A stretch of 64,000 nucleotides of DNA from Shewanella maritima. GTDB taxonomy: Bacteria; Pseudomonadota; Gammaproteobacteria; Enterobacterales; Shewanellaceae. The notes under the pieces were generated by a model. It had not been told where the DNA came from, ran no database searches, and saw only the letters and a list, made by a program, of their open reading frames with translations. Position numbers and translations under genes: made by a program. Numbering within the stretch: position 1 is the stretch's first letter; every line of letters begins with the position of its first letter. This document shows positions 16,053 through 25,404 of the stretch, in pieces. The DNA lies in NCBI RefSeq assembly GCF_004295345.1, contig NZ_CP036200.1:3218501-3282500 (forward strand), written 5' to 3'.

Positions 16053-17288
16053 TTATTCGGCTTGAATCCACTTTTGTGGATTACTGATTTGTTCTAACCA
16101 TTTTTGCTGTATGTATGGATTTGCTTGAACGCGCGAGTCGCCCCAGTTACCGTTGCGGCAGTCATCATTGGGTGGACTGGCATCCTCGGCGCAGTGCCAC
16201 ATACCCTGGGTTTCCCAGTGGGTATTGATATAGGCAAGTGCTCGTATTACGTCTTGGTTGGCGTAGATAAAGTCGAATAGGGGTTGATACCAGTCTTGCC
16301 AAAGCTGCTCGGCGCTTATTGGTTTTTGGGTGTTTTTCTGAATATAGCTGTGGGTCAGAGCGCCCGTTCGGTAGGCTTGCGGCGCAGCCTCTGCAATCAA
16401 AATAGGTTTTTGTTTGTGACGGGCGAACTGCAAGATTTGTTGCTGAGCAAAGTCGGGGGTATATGGCGGAGTGTATGCCCATTGTTTTAGGTCGCGGTAG
16501 AACACCGACACACCAATCCAGTCAACATACTCATCGCCTGGATACCAATCATTTAAATGGTTTTTGTTGTTAAAGCTGTATTGCGCCCTATTGTCGCCAG
16601 CTATCGTTGGATCTGGCCAGGCAGCGCTTTGCCATACGGTGGCTACATTATCTAGGTTGCGCTTATTGAGGTGACTGGCAACACGTTTAAAGGCTTGCTT
16701 ATAGCTGCTAGGTGAATAGCAGTTCCATGGGCCGTCAAACTCGTAGCCAATGCGTAAAAACACTTGTCTTGGGGCAAGGCTTGTGAGGTAGTCAGCAAGC
16801 TTAGCGATTGAGGCATCATAGGCGCCTGATGCAATATTCTCGCTGTGGTTAACGTCGTTACAGCTATCGAACGCAAGACCAATGGCTAACGCTGCCTTAG
16901 GTGCTTTACTGAGTGTTTTGCTAAATGATACTTCGCCAGAATTCCAATCAGCGCTTTGATAAACCGCCGGCAGCGCTACGTTGGCATCAGCGGTTTTGAG
17001 CGTGGTGTACAAGGTCACGCCTTCTAATTTGTCTTGCGGGATCGCTTGTTGATACTGGGCAATCGTGTCTGAGTCTTGGCCGACAAAAAGTAGCAGCTTA
17101 TTGTCGGCGGGCAATAGTTTAGTGTGCGCGGGTAGCAAAGCCGCTTTAGCCGTATCGTTAACAGCACTGGCGACACTAGTTTTGTCTGCATGATTACCGC
17201 CCACATCAATTGGCTTGGTGCCTGCGCAACTTGTAGAGACTGTCAGTAAACATCCTATCAATCCAGTAAGCTGTAACTTGGTTAGCAT
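16053..17288 (-). CDS. Secreted or lipid-anchored glycoside hydrolase, GH26-like
   Basis: This 411-residue exported protein has a signal peptide with a possible lipoprotein cysteine at residue 21 (VSTSC), followed by an acidic/polar linker and a TIM-barrel domain. Candidate catalytic acids are Glu183 in LRIGYEFDGPW (acid/base, clan GH-A style) and Glu300 in PILIAEAAP (nucleophile). VATVWQSAAW and WYPGDEYVDWIGVSVF also resemble GH26 enzymes. GH26 contains mannanases and marine endo-1,3-beta-xylanases. In a xylose locus with a shared operator upstream, a xylanase role is attractive but unproven. Four cysteines in the last 60 residues and the hydrophobic start fit an envelope or extracellular location. 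Confidence 0.68.
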   Translation of the reverse strand: MLTKLQLTGLIGCLLTVSTSCAGTKPIDVGGNHADKTSVASAVNDTAKAALLPAHTKLLPADNKLLLFVGQDSDTIAQYQQAIPQDKLEGVTLYTTLKTADANVALPAVYQSADWNSGEVSFSKTLSKAPKAALAIGLAFDSCNDVNHSENIASGAYDASIAKLADYLTSLAPRQVFLRIGYEFDGPWNCYSPSSYKQAFKRVASHLNKRNLDNVATVWQSAAWPDPTIAGDNRAQYSFNNKNHLNDWYPGDEYVDWIGVSVFYRDLKQWAYTPPYTPDFAQQQILQFARHKQKPILIAEAAPQAYRTGALTHSYIQKNTQKPISAEQLWQDWYQPLFDFIYANQDVIRALAYINTHWETQGMWHCAEDASPPNDDCRNGNWGDSRVQANPYIQQKWLEQISNPQKWIQAE

Positions 17289-17433
17289 GGTATCCCCTTG
17301 TTATTGCCATGATTGTAAAAGCAACGAACACTTAAATCAGTGCATCATGCGCTTTTCTTACATTGACACTTCTTATGTCGACACTTTTCGCTTCGATATT
17401 TTTCACTTCGATATTTTTTATTTAAAAATTTCT

Positions 17434-17447
17434 TGTTAGCGGTAACA
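17434..17447. promoter_or_regulatory. LacI-type operator upstream of GH26-like gene
   Basis: TGTTAGCGGTAACA matches the locus operator at 13 of 14 positions of the perfect site at 9381. It is 146 bases from the minus-strand GH26-like start. A weaker second copy (TGTTACTGGTAAGA) is at 17494-17507; the pair could allow looping or cooperative binding. Confidence 0.75.
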
Positions 17448-17644
17448 ATTTAGCAATGGATTTATTGCAATAGCAAGTCTAATGTTAATTATGTGTTACT
17501 GGTAAGATGGGTTTTCAAATAGAAATACGGCCAAACCTAAACCCTAATTCAAAATGAATTACTGTGTATGTTTACGCTATTTTATTGATTGTTAGTGGTT
17601 ATTTTCTGGTTTGATAATGCGAGTAAAACTTTTTCTTACAATAT

Positions 17645-17681
17645 GATGTTACAAGGGTTACTCTTGTTGCCTTGTAACATC
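17645..17681. promoter_or_regulatory. 12-bp perfect inverted repeat before the LacI-family gene
   Basis: GATGTTACAAGG and CCTTGTAACATC are exact complements separated by 13 bases, ending 45 bases before the regulator start. Each arm contains TGTTAC, the half-site of the 14-bp operator, but with a wide spacer. Autoregulation or an mRNA leader hairpin are both possible. Confidence 0.5.
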
Positions 17682-17726
17682 GAATAATTCATTTATTCAA
17701 TCAAGGAAATCGATTGAGATAACAAT

Positions 17727-18761
17727 ATGGCTTCAGCGAAAACCAAAAGTACCATCCAGGATGTGGCCCAATTAGCGGGCGTGTCAAAAATGACGGTGTC
17801 ACGCGTGTTGAACAATGACGCTAAGGTGAGCGATAAAACCCGTGAGAAAGTGCAAAAAGCTGCAGCATCACTGAATTATTTGCCTAATATTTCTGCCAGA
17901 CGCCTGGCTAGCTCAAAATCGTATTTTATTGGCCTGCTGTATGAAAACCCCAGTGAGGGTTATGTAAGCCAGTTTTTGTTGTCGGCGTTAAAGAGCTGTC
18001 GTCAACGCGGTTATCACCTAGTGGTTGATGAGTGCCAAGGTAGTGAGCAAGAAAAGCTACAAATTACTCGTGACTTGGTTGAACAAACCCGTGTAGATGG
18101 GGTGATATTGTTACCGCCATTTTGTAATAACTTACAGGTACTAGCATTACTTGATGAGCTGAAGGTGCCCTATGTGCGCGTGTCACCCGATGCCAATTTA
18201 GAAGTGTCACCCTTTGTATGTATGGATGACTATCAAGCGGCATTCGACATGACAAACCACCTCATTGATCAGGGGCATCAACAGATTGGCTTTATTGTTG
18301 GCCATCAAAACCTAGGTGCCAGTCGCTTGAGGTATCAAGGCTTTTTAGATGCGATGCGCTCAGCGCAACTTGCTGTTCCGCCAAGTTTTATCGAGCAAGG
18401 GCAATTTAGCTTTAAATCAGGTTTGCAGGCAGCTGAGAATATGCTGAAACAAGATTTACGACCGACCGCGATTTTTGCCAGTAATGATGATATGGCAGCC
18501 GCTGTGGTGTCGGTGGCAAATTCATTGAGTTTACCCGTACCAGAAAAGCTCAGTGTGGTGGGGTTTGATGATACACCTCTGGCGACCACCATTTGGCCGC
18601 ATCTCACTACAATTCGCCAACCCATTACTGAGATGGCTGAGCAAGCTATTGATTTGCTTACCTCAGGGCAACTTACCTTGCCGCCAAGTCAGCGCTTGTC
18701 AGATCTGCGCCATGTGATTGAGTTTCAGTTAATGCAGCGAGACTCAGTTAAGCATCTGTAG
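17727..18761 (+). CDS. LacI-family transcriptional regulator of the xylose/xylan locus
   Basis: This 344-residue repressor has the LacI-type helix-turn-helix at residues 8-30 (IQDVAQLAGVSKMTVSRVLN), the hinge ISARRLASSKS, and a periplasmic-binding-protein-like effector domain ending in SVVGFDDTPLATTIWPHLTT. It would bind palindromic operators and release them with a pentose or xylo-oligosaccharide. Four matching palindromes lie in front of the receptor gene, xylBA, the GH26-like gene and the GH43 gene, all within 13 kb. This supports a local regulon. By position it corresponds to the xylose regulators described in Shewanella, but I have not verified orthology. Confidence 0.9.
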   Translation: MASAKTKSTIQDVAQLAGVSKMTVSRVLNNDAKVSDKTREKVQKAAASLNYLPNISARRLASSKSYFIGLLYENPSEGYVSQFLLSALKSCRQRGYHLVVDECQGSEQEKLQITRDLVEQTRVDGVILLPPFCNNLQVLALLDELKVPYVRVSPDANLEVSPFVCMDDYQAAFDMTNHLIDQGHQQIGFIVGHQNLGASRLRYQGFLDAMRSAQLAVPPSFIEQGQFSFKSGLQAAENMLKQDLRPTAIFASNDDMAAAVVSVANSLSLPVPEKLSVVGFDDTPLATTIWPHLTTIRQPITEMAEQAIDLLTSGQLTLPPSQRLSDLRHVIEFQLMQRDSVKHL

Positions 18762-18771
18762 CATAGAGATA

Positions 18772-18797
18772 AAAAGCAGCGAAGGCTGCTTTTTTTG
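18772..18797 (+). terminator. Terminator of the LacI-family gene
   Basis: AAAGCAGC and GCTGCTTT around GAAG, followed by a T-run. Confidence 0.85.
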
Positions 18798-18895
18798 TAC
18801 CTGTATTTCTATGTGCTCAAGAGCTCAAACCGATTATCTTCACCACAAAGATGTTGACGAAATGTTATTTGTGCAATATGTTGTTTGAAGCTTAA

Positions 18896-18909
18896 TGTTA
18901 GCGGTAACA
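18896..18909. promoter_or_regulatory. LacI-type operator upstream of GH43
   Basis: TGTTAGCGGTAACA is identical to the site at 17434 and lies 61 bases before the GH43 start. Confidence 0.78.
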
Positions 18910-18969
18910 TTGGGCGTTATTACCAATTAGATTTATTGATTAGGTTTATTCACTTTAAGGACAACAGCG

Positions 18970-20544
18970 ATGGTTAATCCTATTTTGCCCGGTTTTCACC
19001 CTGACCCAAGCATAGTGCGTGTGGGCGAGGATTATTATGTCGCTGTGTCTACATTTGAATGGTATCCGGGTGTACAAATCTACCATTCAACTGATCTGGT
19101 TAACTGGCAACTGGTTGCTCGGCCGCTCAATCGCGCCGCACTATTAGATATGCGCGGCGCACCAGACTCTTGTGGGGTTTGGGCTCCATGCTTGAGTTAT
19201 GACAATGGCAAGTTTTACCTGATTTACACTGACGTAAAACGCTTTGATGGTAATTTTAAAGACACGCCAAACTACCTTACCTGTTGCGACACCATTGATG
19301 GTGAATGGAGTGAGCCAGTTTATTTAAATAGCAGTGGTTTTGACCCATCTTTGTTTCACGATGACGATGGTAAAAAATGGTTGCTGAACATGATTTGGGA
19401 TCACCGCCCAGATCGCACCTTCTTTGGCGGCATTGTATTGCAGCAATACGATGAGCAAGCTAAAGCCTTGGTTGGTGAGCGCAAACTCATTTTTAAAGGC
19501 AGTGAGCTTGGCTTCACTGAAGGGCCGCATTTGTATCGTCACAACGGCTATTACTATTTGCTCACCGCAGAGGGCGGCACTGGCTACAACCATGCTTGTA
19601 CTATGGCTCGCTCAAAAAGCATTTTTGGTCCTTACGAGTTAGACCCTAATGAACATATCGTGACCTCAAAAGATGCGGCGCACCATCCGCTGCAGCGCAA
19701 CGGCCATGGCGACATAGTGCAAGATGAGCAAGGCAACTGGTATTTGGTACACCTCACCTCAAGGCCACTGGCCAACGGCCGCAGCCCACTGGGGCGCGAG
19801 TCAGCCATAGAAGCCATTCGTTACACAGATGATGGTTGGTTTAGACTTGCCAGCGAAGGGCAGTTAGCTCAGCTCACGCCGCCTGGGCTAACTAGCTCGC
19901 CTGCACGTGACTATTCGCACTATGAAGATTTCAGTGGCTCGCAACTGCCGCAAGCTTTTCAATGGCTGAGAACGCCTTATCCTGAGAATTTCTACCGTAT
20001 TGCAGATAGCAAACTCATCTTAAAAGGCAAGCAGTCGCTAGGTAACAGTTTTGAGCAAGCCTTGATCGCAAGACGTCAGCAGCACTTTAATTTTACCGCG
20101 CAAACCTGCGTTAGCTTTAACCCTGACAGTTTTCAGCAGCAGGCGGGGTTAGTGTGTTACTACAACAGCCATAAATTCCATTATCTGTATTTGTCTTTTG
20201 ATGAGCAGCTTGGCTTTCACCTTGATGTGATGAGTTGTCTGGGCGATCAAAGTTTCAGCGCACACTTCCCTATTTTTGATGACCGCATTGCCATTGAGCG
20301 CGGCGCGAAGGTACACCTTAGCGCCGTGGTTGTGGGAATGCAGTTGGAGTTTGCTTACTCGCTTGATGGGAATACATGGCACAGCGTCGCTAAGCTTGAT
20401 TACAGCATTGTTAGCGATGAAGCAGGAAAAGGCGAGGGAGCAAACTTTACTGGCGCCTTTGTTGGCATGTGTTGTCAGGATTTAACTGGGCGTGATTTCG
20501 AAGCCGAGTTTGATTACTTCAGTTATCAAGAAGATCACGCATAG
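18970..20544 (+). CDS. GH43 beta-xylosidase / arabinofuranosidase
   Basis: This 524-residue enzyme lacks a signal peptide and so acts in the cytoplasm. The five-bladed propeller of GH43 is evident with its three acids: Asp12 in GFHPDPSI (base), Asp125 in SSGFDPSLF (pKa modulator) and Glu184 in GFTEGPHLY (acid). The C-terminal 190 residues form the beta-sandwich domain usual in XynB-type xylosidases. It probably releases xylose from the non-reducing end of imported xylo-oligosaccharides, perhaps with arabinosidase side activity. The symporter gene follows after 41 bases, so the pair likely forms an oligosaccharide import and hydrolysis operon under the operator at 18896. Confidence 0.93.
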   Translation: MVNPILPGFHPDPSIVRVGEDYYVAVSTFEWYPGVQIYHSTDLVNWQLVARPLNRAALLDMRGAPDSCGVWAPCLSYDNGKFYLIYTDVKRFDGNFKDTPNYLTCCDTIDGEWSEPVYLNSSGFDPSLFHDDDGKKWLLNMIWDHRPDRTFFGGIVLQQYDEQAKALVGERKLIFKGSELGFTEGPHLYRHNGYYYLLTAEGGTGYNHACTMARSKSIFGPYELDPNEHIVTSKDAAHHPLQRNGHGDIVQDEQGNWYLVHLTSRPLANGRSPLGRESAIEAIRYTDDGWFRLASEGQLAQLTPPGLTSSPARDYSHYEDFSGSQLPQAFQWLRTPYPENFYRIADSKLILKGKQSLGNSFEQALIARRQQHFNFTAQTCVSFNPDSFQQQAGLVCYYNSHKFHYLYLSFDEQLGFHLDVMSCLGDQSFSAHFPIFDDRIAIERGAKVHLSAVVVGMQLEFAYSLDGNTWHSVAKLDYSIVSDEAGKGEGANFTGAFVGMCCQDLTGRDFEAEFDYFSYQEDHA

Positions 20545-20585
20545 CGGTGCACAGTATCTAAAAAAACAATAACAAAGGTATATCA

Positions 20586-21911
20586 ATGCTAACAGTCAGA
20601 GAAAAGGTTGCTTATGGCCTAGGGGACACAGCCAGCAATATTGTATTTCAGGTTGTAGTCAATTTTATGGTGTTCTTCTACACCGACGTATTTGGCATTT
20701 CCGCTGCGGCTGCAGGTACTTTAATGTTAGCCGTGCGCATGCTAGATGCCGTGACCGATCCTGTGATGGGTGGGCTTGCTGATCGCACCCGCTCTCGCTT
20801 TGGTCGCTATCGTCCTTACTTACTGTATTGTTCAATTCCTTATGCCATTTTGGCCGTGCTTGCTTTTAGCACGCCTGATCTATCAGAGAATACCAAGTTA
20901 GTTTATGCCTATGTAACTTACGCAGCCTTGATGACAGTTTATACCGTTATCAATATTCCCTATGCGGCCTTGGGTGGTGTGTTGTCAGATGACCCTAAAG
21001 AGCGCGCCTCGATTCAGTCTTATCGGTTTGCACTGGCGATGACTGGCGGCGCAATCGTCACGGCGTTGACCTTACCTATGGTTGAATACTTTGGCAATGG
21101 TGATGAAGCTTATGGCTTTACTATGGCGCTAGGCGTGTTATCTGCCTTTGCTGTTGTGTGCTTTCTAGTTTGCTTTGCCTTTACCAAAGAGCGTACTGAG
21201 CAAAATACTAGCCGCAGTCAAGTTACTGCCAGTATGTGGCAAGATCTCGCGTCACTTAGACATAACGAGCAGTTTTTAATGTTACTGGGTGCAGCGTTTT
21301 TCTTGTTAGTGCTGGTGTCGATGCGTGGCGCGGTTGCGCCCTATTATGTGACTTACTTTTTAGGTCGTGAAGACTTAGTCAGCACCTTCATCACCTCGGG
21401 AATGCTGGCCTCGTTAGCGGGTGCGTTGGCGACCATGTGGTTGAGTCAGCGAGTATGTAAAGTAAAGCTATTTCATTGGGGGACGCTAGGCATCATAGTG
21501 TTCCATGCGCTGATGTATTTTGTGCCAGCCGATCAGCTGCTGCTTTGTTTTGCATTAATGATGATTGCACAGTTCTCACAAATGATTGTGGTGCCGCTAA
21601 TGTTCTCTATGGTGCCAGATACAGCGGACTACGGCGCGCTCAATACAGGCCGGCGGATCATGGGTATGAGCTACTCAGCCCATTTGCTGGCAATTAAGTT
21701 TGGTCTCGCCATTGGCGGAGCAACCGTAGGTTGGCTATTAAGCTACTTTGGCTATGTTGCTAATGCTGAGCAAACCCCGTATGCACTGCACGGCATCGTG
21801 CTTATCTTCACGTTAGTTTCAGCAGTGTGTGGCATTGGCGTTTATTTTAGTATGCGCAGCTACCGACTGACTCAGCAAAATATGTTGCAATTAGTCGAAG
21901 CTAACCGGTAA
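20586..21911 (+). CDS. GPH-family symporter, probable xyloside/xylo-oligosaccharide transporter
   Basis: This 441-residue protein has 12 predicted membrane helices of the glycoside-pentoside-hexuronide:cation symporter family. Visible family marks are YGLGDTASNIVFQVV at the start, DAVTDPVMGGLADRTRSRFGRYRPYLL after helix 2, and VPLMFSMVPDTADYGALNTGRR in the central region. Placed directly after the GH43 gene, it most likely carries xylo-oligosaccharides with Na+ or H+ across the inner membrane, as XynP/XynT-type proteins do. No obvious terminator follows before the tkt leader. Confidence 0.92.
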   Translation: MLTVREKVAYGLGDTASNIVFQVVVNFMVFFYTDVFGISAAAAGTLMLAVRMLDAVTDPVMGGLADRTRSRFGRYRPYLLYCSIPYAILAVLAFSTPDLSENTKLVYAYVTYAALMTVYTVINIPYAALGGVLSDDPKERASIQSYRFALAMTGGAIVTALTLPMVEYFGNGDEAYGFTMALGVLSAFAVVCFLVCFAFTKERTEQNTSRSQVTASMWQDLASLRHNEQFLMLLGAAFFLLVLVSMRGAVAPYYVTYFLGREDLVSTFITSGMLASLAGALATMWLSQRVCKVKLFHWGTLGIIVFHALMYFVPADQLLLCFALMMIAQFSQMIVVPLMFSMVPDTADYGALNTGRRIMGMSYSAHLLAIKFGLAIGGATVGWLLSYFGYVANAEQTPYALHGIVLIFTLVSAVCGIGVYFSMRSYRLTQQNMLQLVEANR

Positions 21912-22018
21912 TTGAGCTGCTTACGGTTAATCTTATTGAGGGTTGTGCGCATTAGTGGCGACAAATCGTAGATAAAGGTTAGCTAACTCAACAAACTAGG
22001 TGAAAATTTCCCAATTAG

Positions 22019-22114
22019 GCAAATTTAAATTTGCGTCCACTAGGGCATTTAGGCGAAAATATGCCCCGAAAATTGCTATAGCGAAAGGATCGCCGCGCAT
22101 GTCGGAGTCCTTTC
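22019..22114 (+). promoter_or_regulatory. Structured leader upstream of tkt
   Basis: Three inverted repeats follow one another: the palindrome GCAAATTTAAATTTGC at 22019-22034, GGGCAT/ATGCCC at 22043-22066, and GAAAGGA/TCCTTTC at 22083-22114. There is no T-run, so these are more likely operator and leader structures than terminators. I recognise no known riboswitch. Confidence 0.4.
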
Positions 22115-22156
22115 TCTAGTGCTAAAGAAAATACCTCAATTCAAGCAGGAGAGAGC

Positions 22157-24151
22157 ATGTCATCTCGTAAAGAACTCGCAAACGCTATCCGCGCTCTGAC
22201 TATGGATGCCGTACAAAAGGCAAACTCTGGTCACCCAGGCGCTCCAATGGGGATGGCTGATATTGCCGAAGTGCTATGGAACGACTTCTTAAAGCACAAC
22301 CCAAACAACCCTGAGTGGGTTGATCGTGACCGCTTTATCTTATCGAACGGCCACGGTTCGATGCTTATCTACTCTCTACTGCACCTAACTGGCTACGCAC
22401 TGCCAATTGAAGAGCTTAAAAACTTCCGTCAGTTGCACTCTAAAACGCCAGGTCACCCTGAGTATGGTTACACCCCAGGTGTTGAAACCACTACAGGCCC
22501 ACTAGGCGCTGGTATCAGTAACGCTGTTGGTATGGCGATTGCTGAGAAAACACTAGCAGCACAGTTTAACAAGCCAGGCCACGATATTGTTGACCACTTC
22601 ACATACTGCTTCCTAGGTGATGGCTGTTTGATGGAAGGTATCTCGCATGAAGCTTGTTCTTTAGCAGGTACTTTAGGTCTTGGTAAGCTGATTGCTTTCT
22701 GGGACGACAATGGTATTTCTATCGACGGTGAAGTAGAAGGTTGGTTCACTGACGACACGCCTAAGCGTTTTGAATCTTACGGCTGGCACGTAATTGCTAA
22801 CGTTGATGGTCACGACAGCGATGCGATTGCTAAAGCGATTGCGCAGGCGAAATCTGTAACTAACAAGCCAACGATGATCTGCTGTAAAACGACTATTGGT
22901 TTTGGTTCACCAAACAAATCAGGTAGCCACGACTGTCACGGTGCACCATTAGGTGATGCTGAAATCGCAGCGGCACGTGAGTTCCTAGGTTGGAATCATG
23001 ACGCATTTGAAATCCCAGAAAACGTATACGCGGGTTGGGATGCAAAAGATGCAGGTAACACTGCAGAAAGCGCTTGGAATGACAAGTTTGCTGCTTATGA
23101 AGCTGCGTACCCAGCAGAAGCGGCTGAATACAAGCGCCGTGTAGTGACTGGTGAACTGCCAGCTGAATTTGAAGCAAAAGCTAATGCCTTCATTCAAGAG
23201 TGTCAGGAAAAAGGCGAAGCCATTGCGAGCCGTAAAGCATCACAAAATGCTATTGGCACCTTCGGTGCTATCTTACCTGAACTACTAGGTGGCTCGGCTG
23301 ACCTTGCAGGTTCTAACCTAACGCTTTGGTCTGGCTCTAAAGGTATTCAAGATGACCCTGCCGGTAACTACATCTTCCACGGTGTACGTGAATTCGGTAT
23401 GAGCGGTATCATGAACGGTATCTCACTACATGGCGGTTTCATCAACTATGGTGCTACTTTCATGATGTTCATGGAGTACGCGCGTAACGCAGTACGTATG
23501 TCGGCGCTTATGGGTCTACAAAACATCTTCGTATACACCCATGACTCTATTGGTCAAGGTGAAGATGGCCCAACTCACCAACCGGTTGAGCAGCTAGCTA
23601 ACTTACGTATGACGCCAAACATGACTGTATGGCGCCCATGTGACGCAGCTGAAACAGCAGTGGCTTGGAAAGCAGCGATTGAAAACCGCAAAGCACCAAC
23701 GTCTTTAGTATTTAGCCGTCAAGGTTTGCCTGCGCAGCAACGCAGCGGTGAGCAACTAGCAAACGTAGCTAAAGGTGCATACGTGATTGCTGATTGTGAA
23801 GGCACAGCTGACCTAATCTTGATTGCAACAGGTTCTGAAGTGCAACTAGCACTAGACTCAGCCAAAGAGCTGACTGCACAAGGTCAAAAAGTACGTGTGG
23901 TTTCTATGCCATCAACTAACGTATTCGACAAGCAAGATGCGGCTTACAAAGAGTCTGTACTTCCTGCTGCAGTAACTAAGCGCGTGGCGATTGAAGCGGC
24001 GCACGTTGATTTCTGGTACAAGTACGTTGGCTTTAACGGCGCGGTTGTAGGTATGACTACCTTTGGTGAGTCTGCTCCAGGCGGCGAGCTAATGAAGCAC
24101 TTCGGCTTTACTGTTGAAAACGTAGTAAATACGGTTAAAAGCCTAGGCTAA
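22157..24151 (+). CDS. tkt: Transketolase
   Basis: Transketolase moves two-carbon units between pentose and other sugar phosphates with thiamine diphosphate. The 664 residues match the bacterial enzyme. [13 protein letters not shown] holds His26. The ThDP/Mg motif is GDG (154-156) continuing to the downstream asparagine in [10 protein letters not shown], and [18 protein letters not shown] is the pyrimidine-domain signature. GGAGAG is the ribosome site. It leads the epd-pgk-fba block typical of Shewanella and sits directly beside the xylose genes, whose product xylulose 5-phosphate is its substrate. Confidence 0.98.
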   Translation: MSSRKELANAIRALTMDAVQKANSGHPGAPMGMADIAEVLWNDFLKHNPNNPEWVDRDRFILSNGHGSMLIYSLLHLTGYALPIEELKNFRQLHSKTPGHPEYGYTPGVETTTGPLGAGISNAVGMAIAEKTLAAQFNKPGHDIVDHFTYCFLGDGCLMEGISHEACSLAGTLGLGKLIAFWDDNGISIDGEVEGWFTDDTPKRFESYGWHVIANVDGHDSDAIAKAIAQAKSVTNKPTMICCKTTIGFGSPNKSGSHDCHGAPLGDAEIAAAREFLGWNHDAFEIPENVYAGWDAKDAGNTAESAWNDKFAAYEAAYPAEAAEYKRRVVTGELPAEFEAKANAFIQECQEKGEAIASRKASQNAIGTFGAILPELLGGSADLAGSNLTLWSGSKGIQDDPAGNYIFHGVREFGMSGIMNGISLHGGFINYGATFMMFMEYARNAVRMSALMGLQNIFVYTHDSIGQGEDGPTHQPVEQLANLRMTPNMTVWRPCDAAETAVAWKAAIENRKAPTSLVFSRQGLPAQQRSGEQLANVAKGAYVIADCEGTADLILIATGSEVQLALDSAKELTAQGQKVRVVSMPSTNVFDKQDAAYKESVLPAAVTKRVAIEAAHVDFWYKYVGFNGAVVGMTTFGESAPGGELMKHFGFTVENVVNTVKSLG

Positions 24152-24224
24152 TTAGCCAAGCTAAATAATCGCTAAAAGCCTTATTTTGTTAGCGACAGCT
24201 TGATGCAAATTTAGCGTTAGTCTG

Positions 24225-24263
24225 TATAATAGCGGCCAGCATGCAAATGCTGGTCGTTTTTTT
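24225..24263 (+). terminator. tkt terminator overlapping a TATAAT box
   Basis: GCCAGCAT and ATGCTGGTC pair around GCAA, with seven T after them (24233-24263). Immediately upstream is TATAAT (24225-24230). A transcript from that box would start inside the hairpin and so lose the left arm, so the site can stop tkt reading while still allowing epd initiation. Confidence 0.7.
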
Positions 24264-24295
24264 ATCTGCATTTTTACTCACTTGATGGAACGTGA

Positions 24296-25318
24296 ATGAT
24301 CCGGGTCGCAATTAATGGTTATGGTCGTATAGGCCGCTCTATTCTCCGCGCTTTGTATGAGTCGGGGTTGCGTCATCAAATTCAAATTGTTGCTATCAAT
24401 GAGTTGGCAAAGCCAGAAGCGATTTGCCACCTTACCCAGTACGACACCACTCACGGCCGTTTTCAAACGCCGGTTAAGCTCAAAGACAATAATCTAGTGA
24501 TTGGCGATGACGTCATTGAACTGTTCAATGAAGCAGATGCCAGCAAACTGCCTTGGCACAAGCTAGATATTGATATTGTTTATGAAGCCTCTGGCGCGCT
24601 CGCCTCGCGCAGTGACTGTGAAGCTCACATTCAAGCAGGTGCAAAGCAGGTGCTGATTAGTCACCCATCTTCAAGTGATGTAGATGGCACTATCGTTTAT
24701 GGCGTGAATCATGACTTACTCAAAGCCGAGCATACCGTGGTGTCTAACGCCTCATGTACCACTAACTGTGTGGTACCAGTGCTAAGCATTTTAGATGAGC
24801 ACTTTGGGGTTAAAAGTGGTGCGATTACCACTATCCATTCTTCAATGAACGATCAGCAGGTGATTGACGCTTATCATGATGACTTGCGCCGTACACGCGC
24901 AGCTGGGCAGTCAATTATTCCAGTAGATACTAAACTTGCCCGTGGTATTGAGCGCATTTTGCCGCACATGCAAGACATGTTTGAGGCGATTTCGGTAAGA
25001 GTGCCGACCATTAATGTTACCGCGATTGATCTATCGGTCACGCTAGATAAACAGGTCGATATTGAAAAAGTAAACAGCGTATTAGAGCTGGCGTCTTATG
25101 GCCGCTTTAACGGTATTTTAGGTTACACAGATGCGCCGCTAGTGTCGTGCGACTTCAACCACGACCCACGTTCGAGTGTGGTTGATGGGACCCAAACCCG
25201 TGTTAGCGCCGGGCATTTGGTGAAACTATTATTATGGTGTGACAACGAGTGGGGCTTTGCCAATCGAATGTTAGACACCAGCTTGGCGATGATCCAAGCT
25301 AAACGAGCAGCCCAATAG
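24296..25318 (+). CDS. epd: D-erythrose-4-phosphate dehydrogenase
   Basis: Epd oxidises erythrose 4-phosphate to 4-phosphoerythronate with NAD+, the first step toward pyridoxal phosphate in gammaproteobacteria. The 340 residues are GAPDH-like: the Rossmann start [15 protein letters not shown], the catalytic cysteine at 154 in SNASCTTNC, and [13 protein letters not shown] at the end. Place in the tkt-epd-pgk-fba block and features such as the [14 protein letters not shown] segment favour Epd over glycolytic GapA. The ATG is set by the immediate Rossmann strand; its ribosome site is weak. A promoter may lie at 24225. Confidence 0.95.
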   Translation: MIRVAINGYGRIGRSILRALYESGLRHQIQIVAINELAKPEAICHLTQYDTTHGRFQTPVKLKDNNLVIGDDVIELFNEADASKLPWHKLDIDIVYEASGALASRSDCEAHIQAGAKQVLISHPSSSDVDGTIVYGVNHDLLKAEHTVVSNASCTTNCVVPVLSILDEHFGVKSGAITTIHSSMNDQQVIDAYHDDLRRTRAAGQSIIPVDTKLARGIERILPHMQDMFEAISVRVPTINVTAIDLSVTLDKQVDIEKVNSVLELASYGRFNGILGYTDAPLVSCDFNHDPRSSVVDGTQTRVSAGHLVKLLLWCDNEWGFANRMLDTSLAMIQAKRAAQ

Positions 25319-25331
25319 AAAATGAATTCAA

Positions 25332-25363
25332 AACAAAGCGCCTTCGTTACGTCGGCGCTTTGT
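25332..25363 (+). terminator. Hairpin between epd and pgk
   Basis: AACAAAGCGCC and GGCGCTTTGT form a perfect stem of ten base pairs. No T-run follows directly, so it may attenuate or stabilise rather than terminate. Confidence 0.5.
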
Positions 25364-25404
25364 TATAAAAGCTTTATTTTAAAACTACGAAGGAAAGGCT
25401 AATT

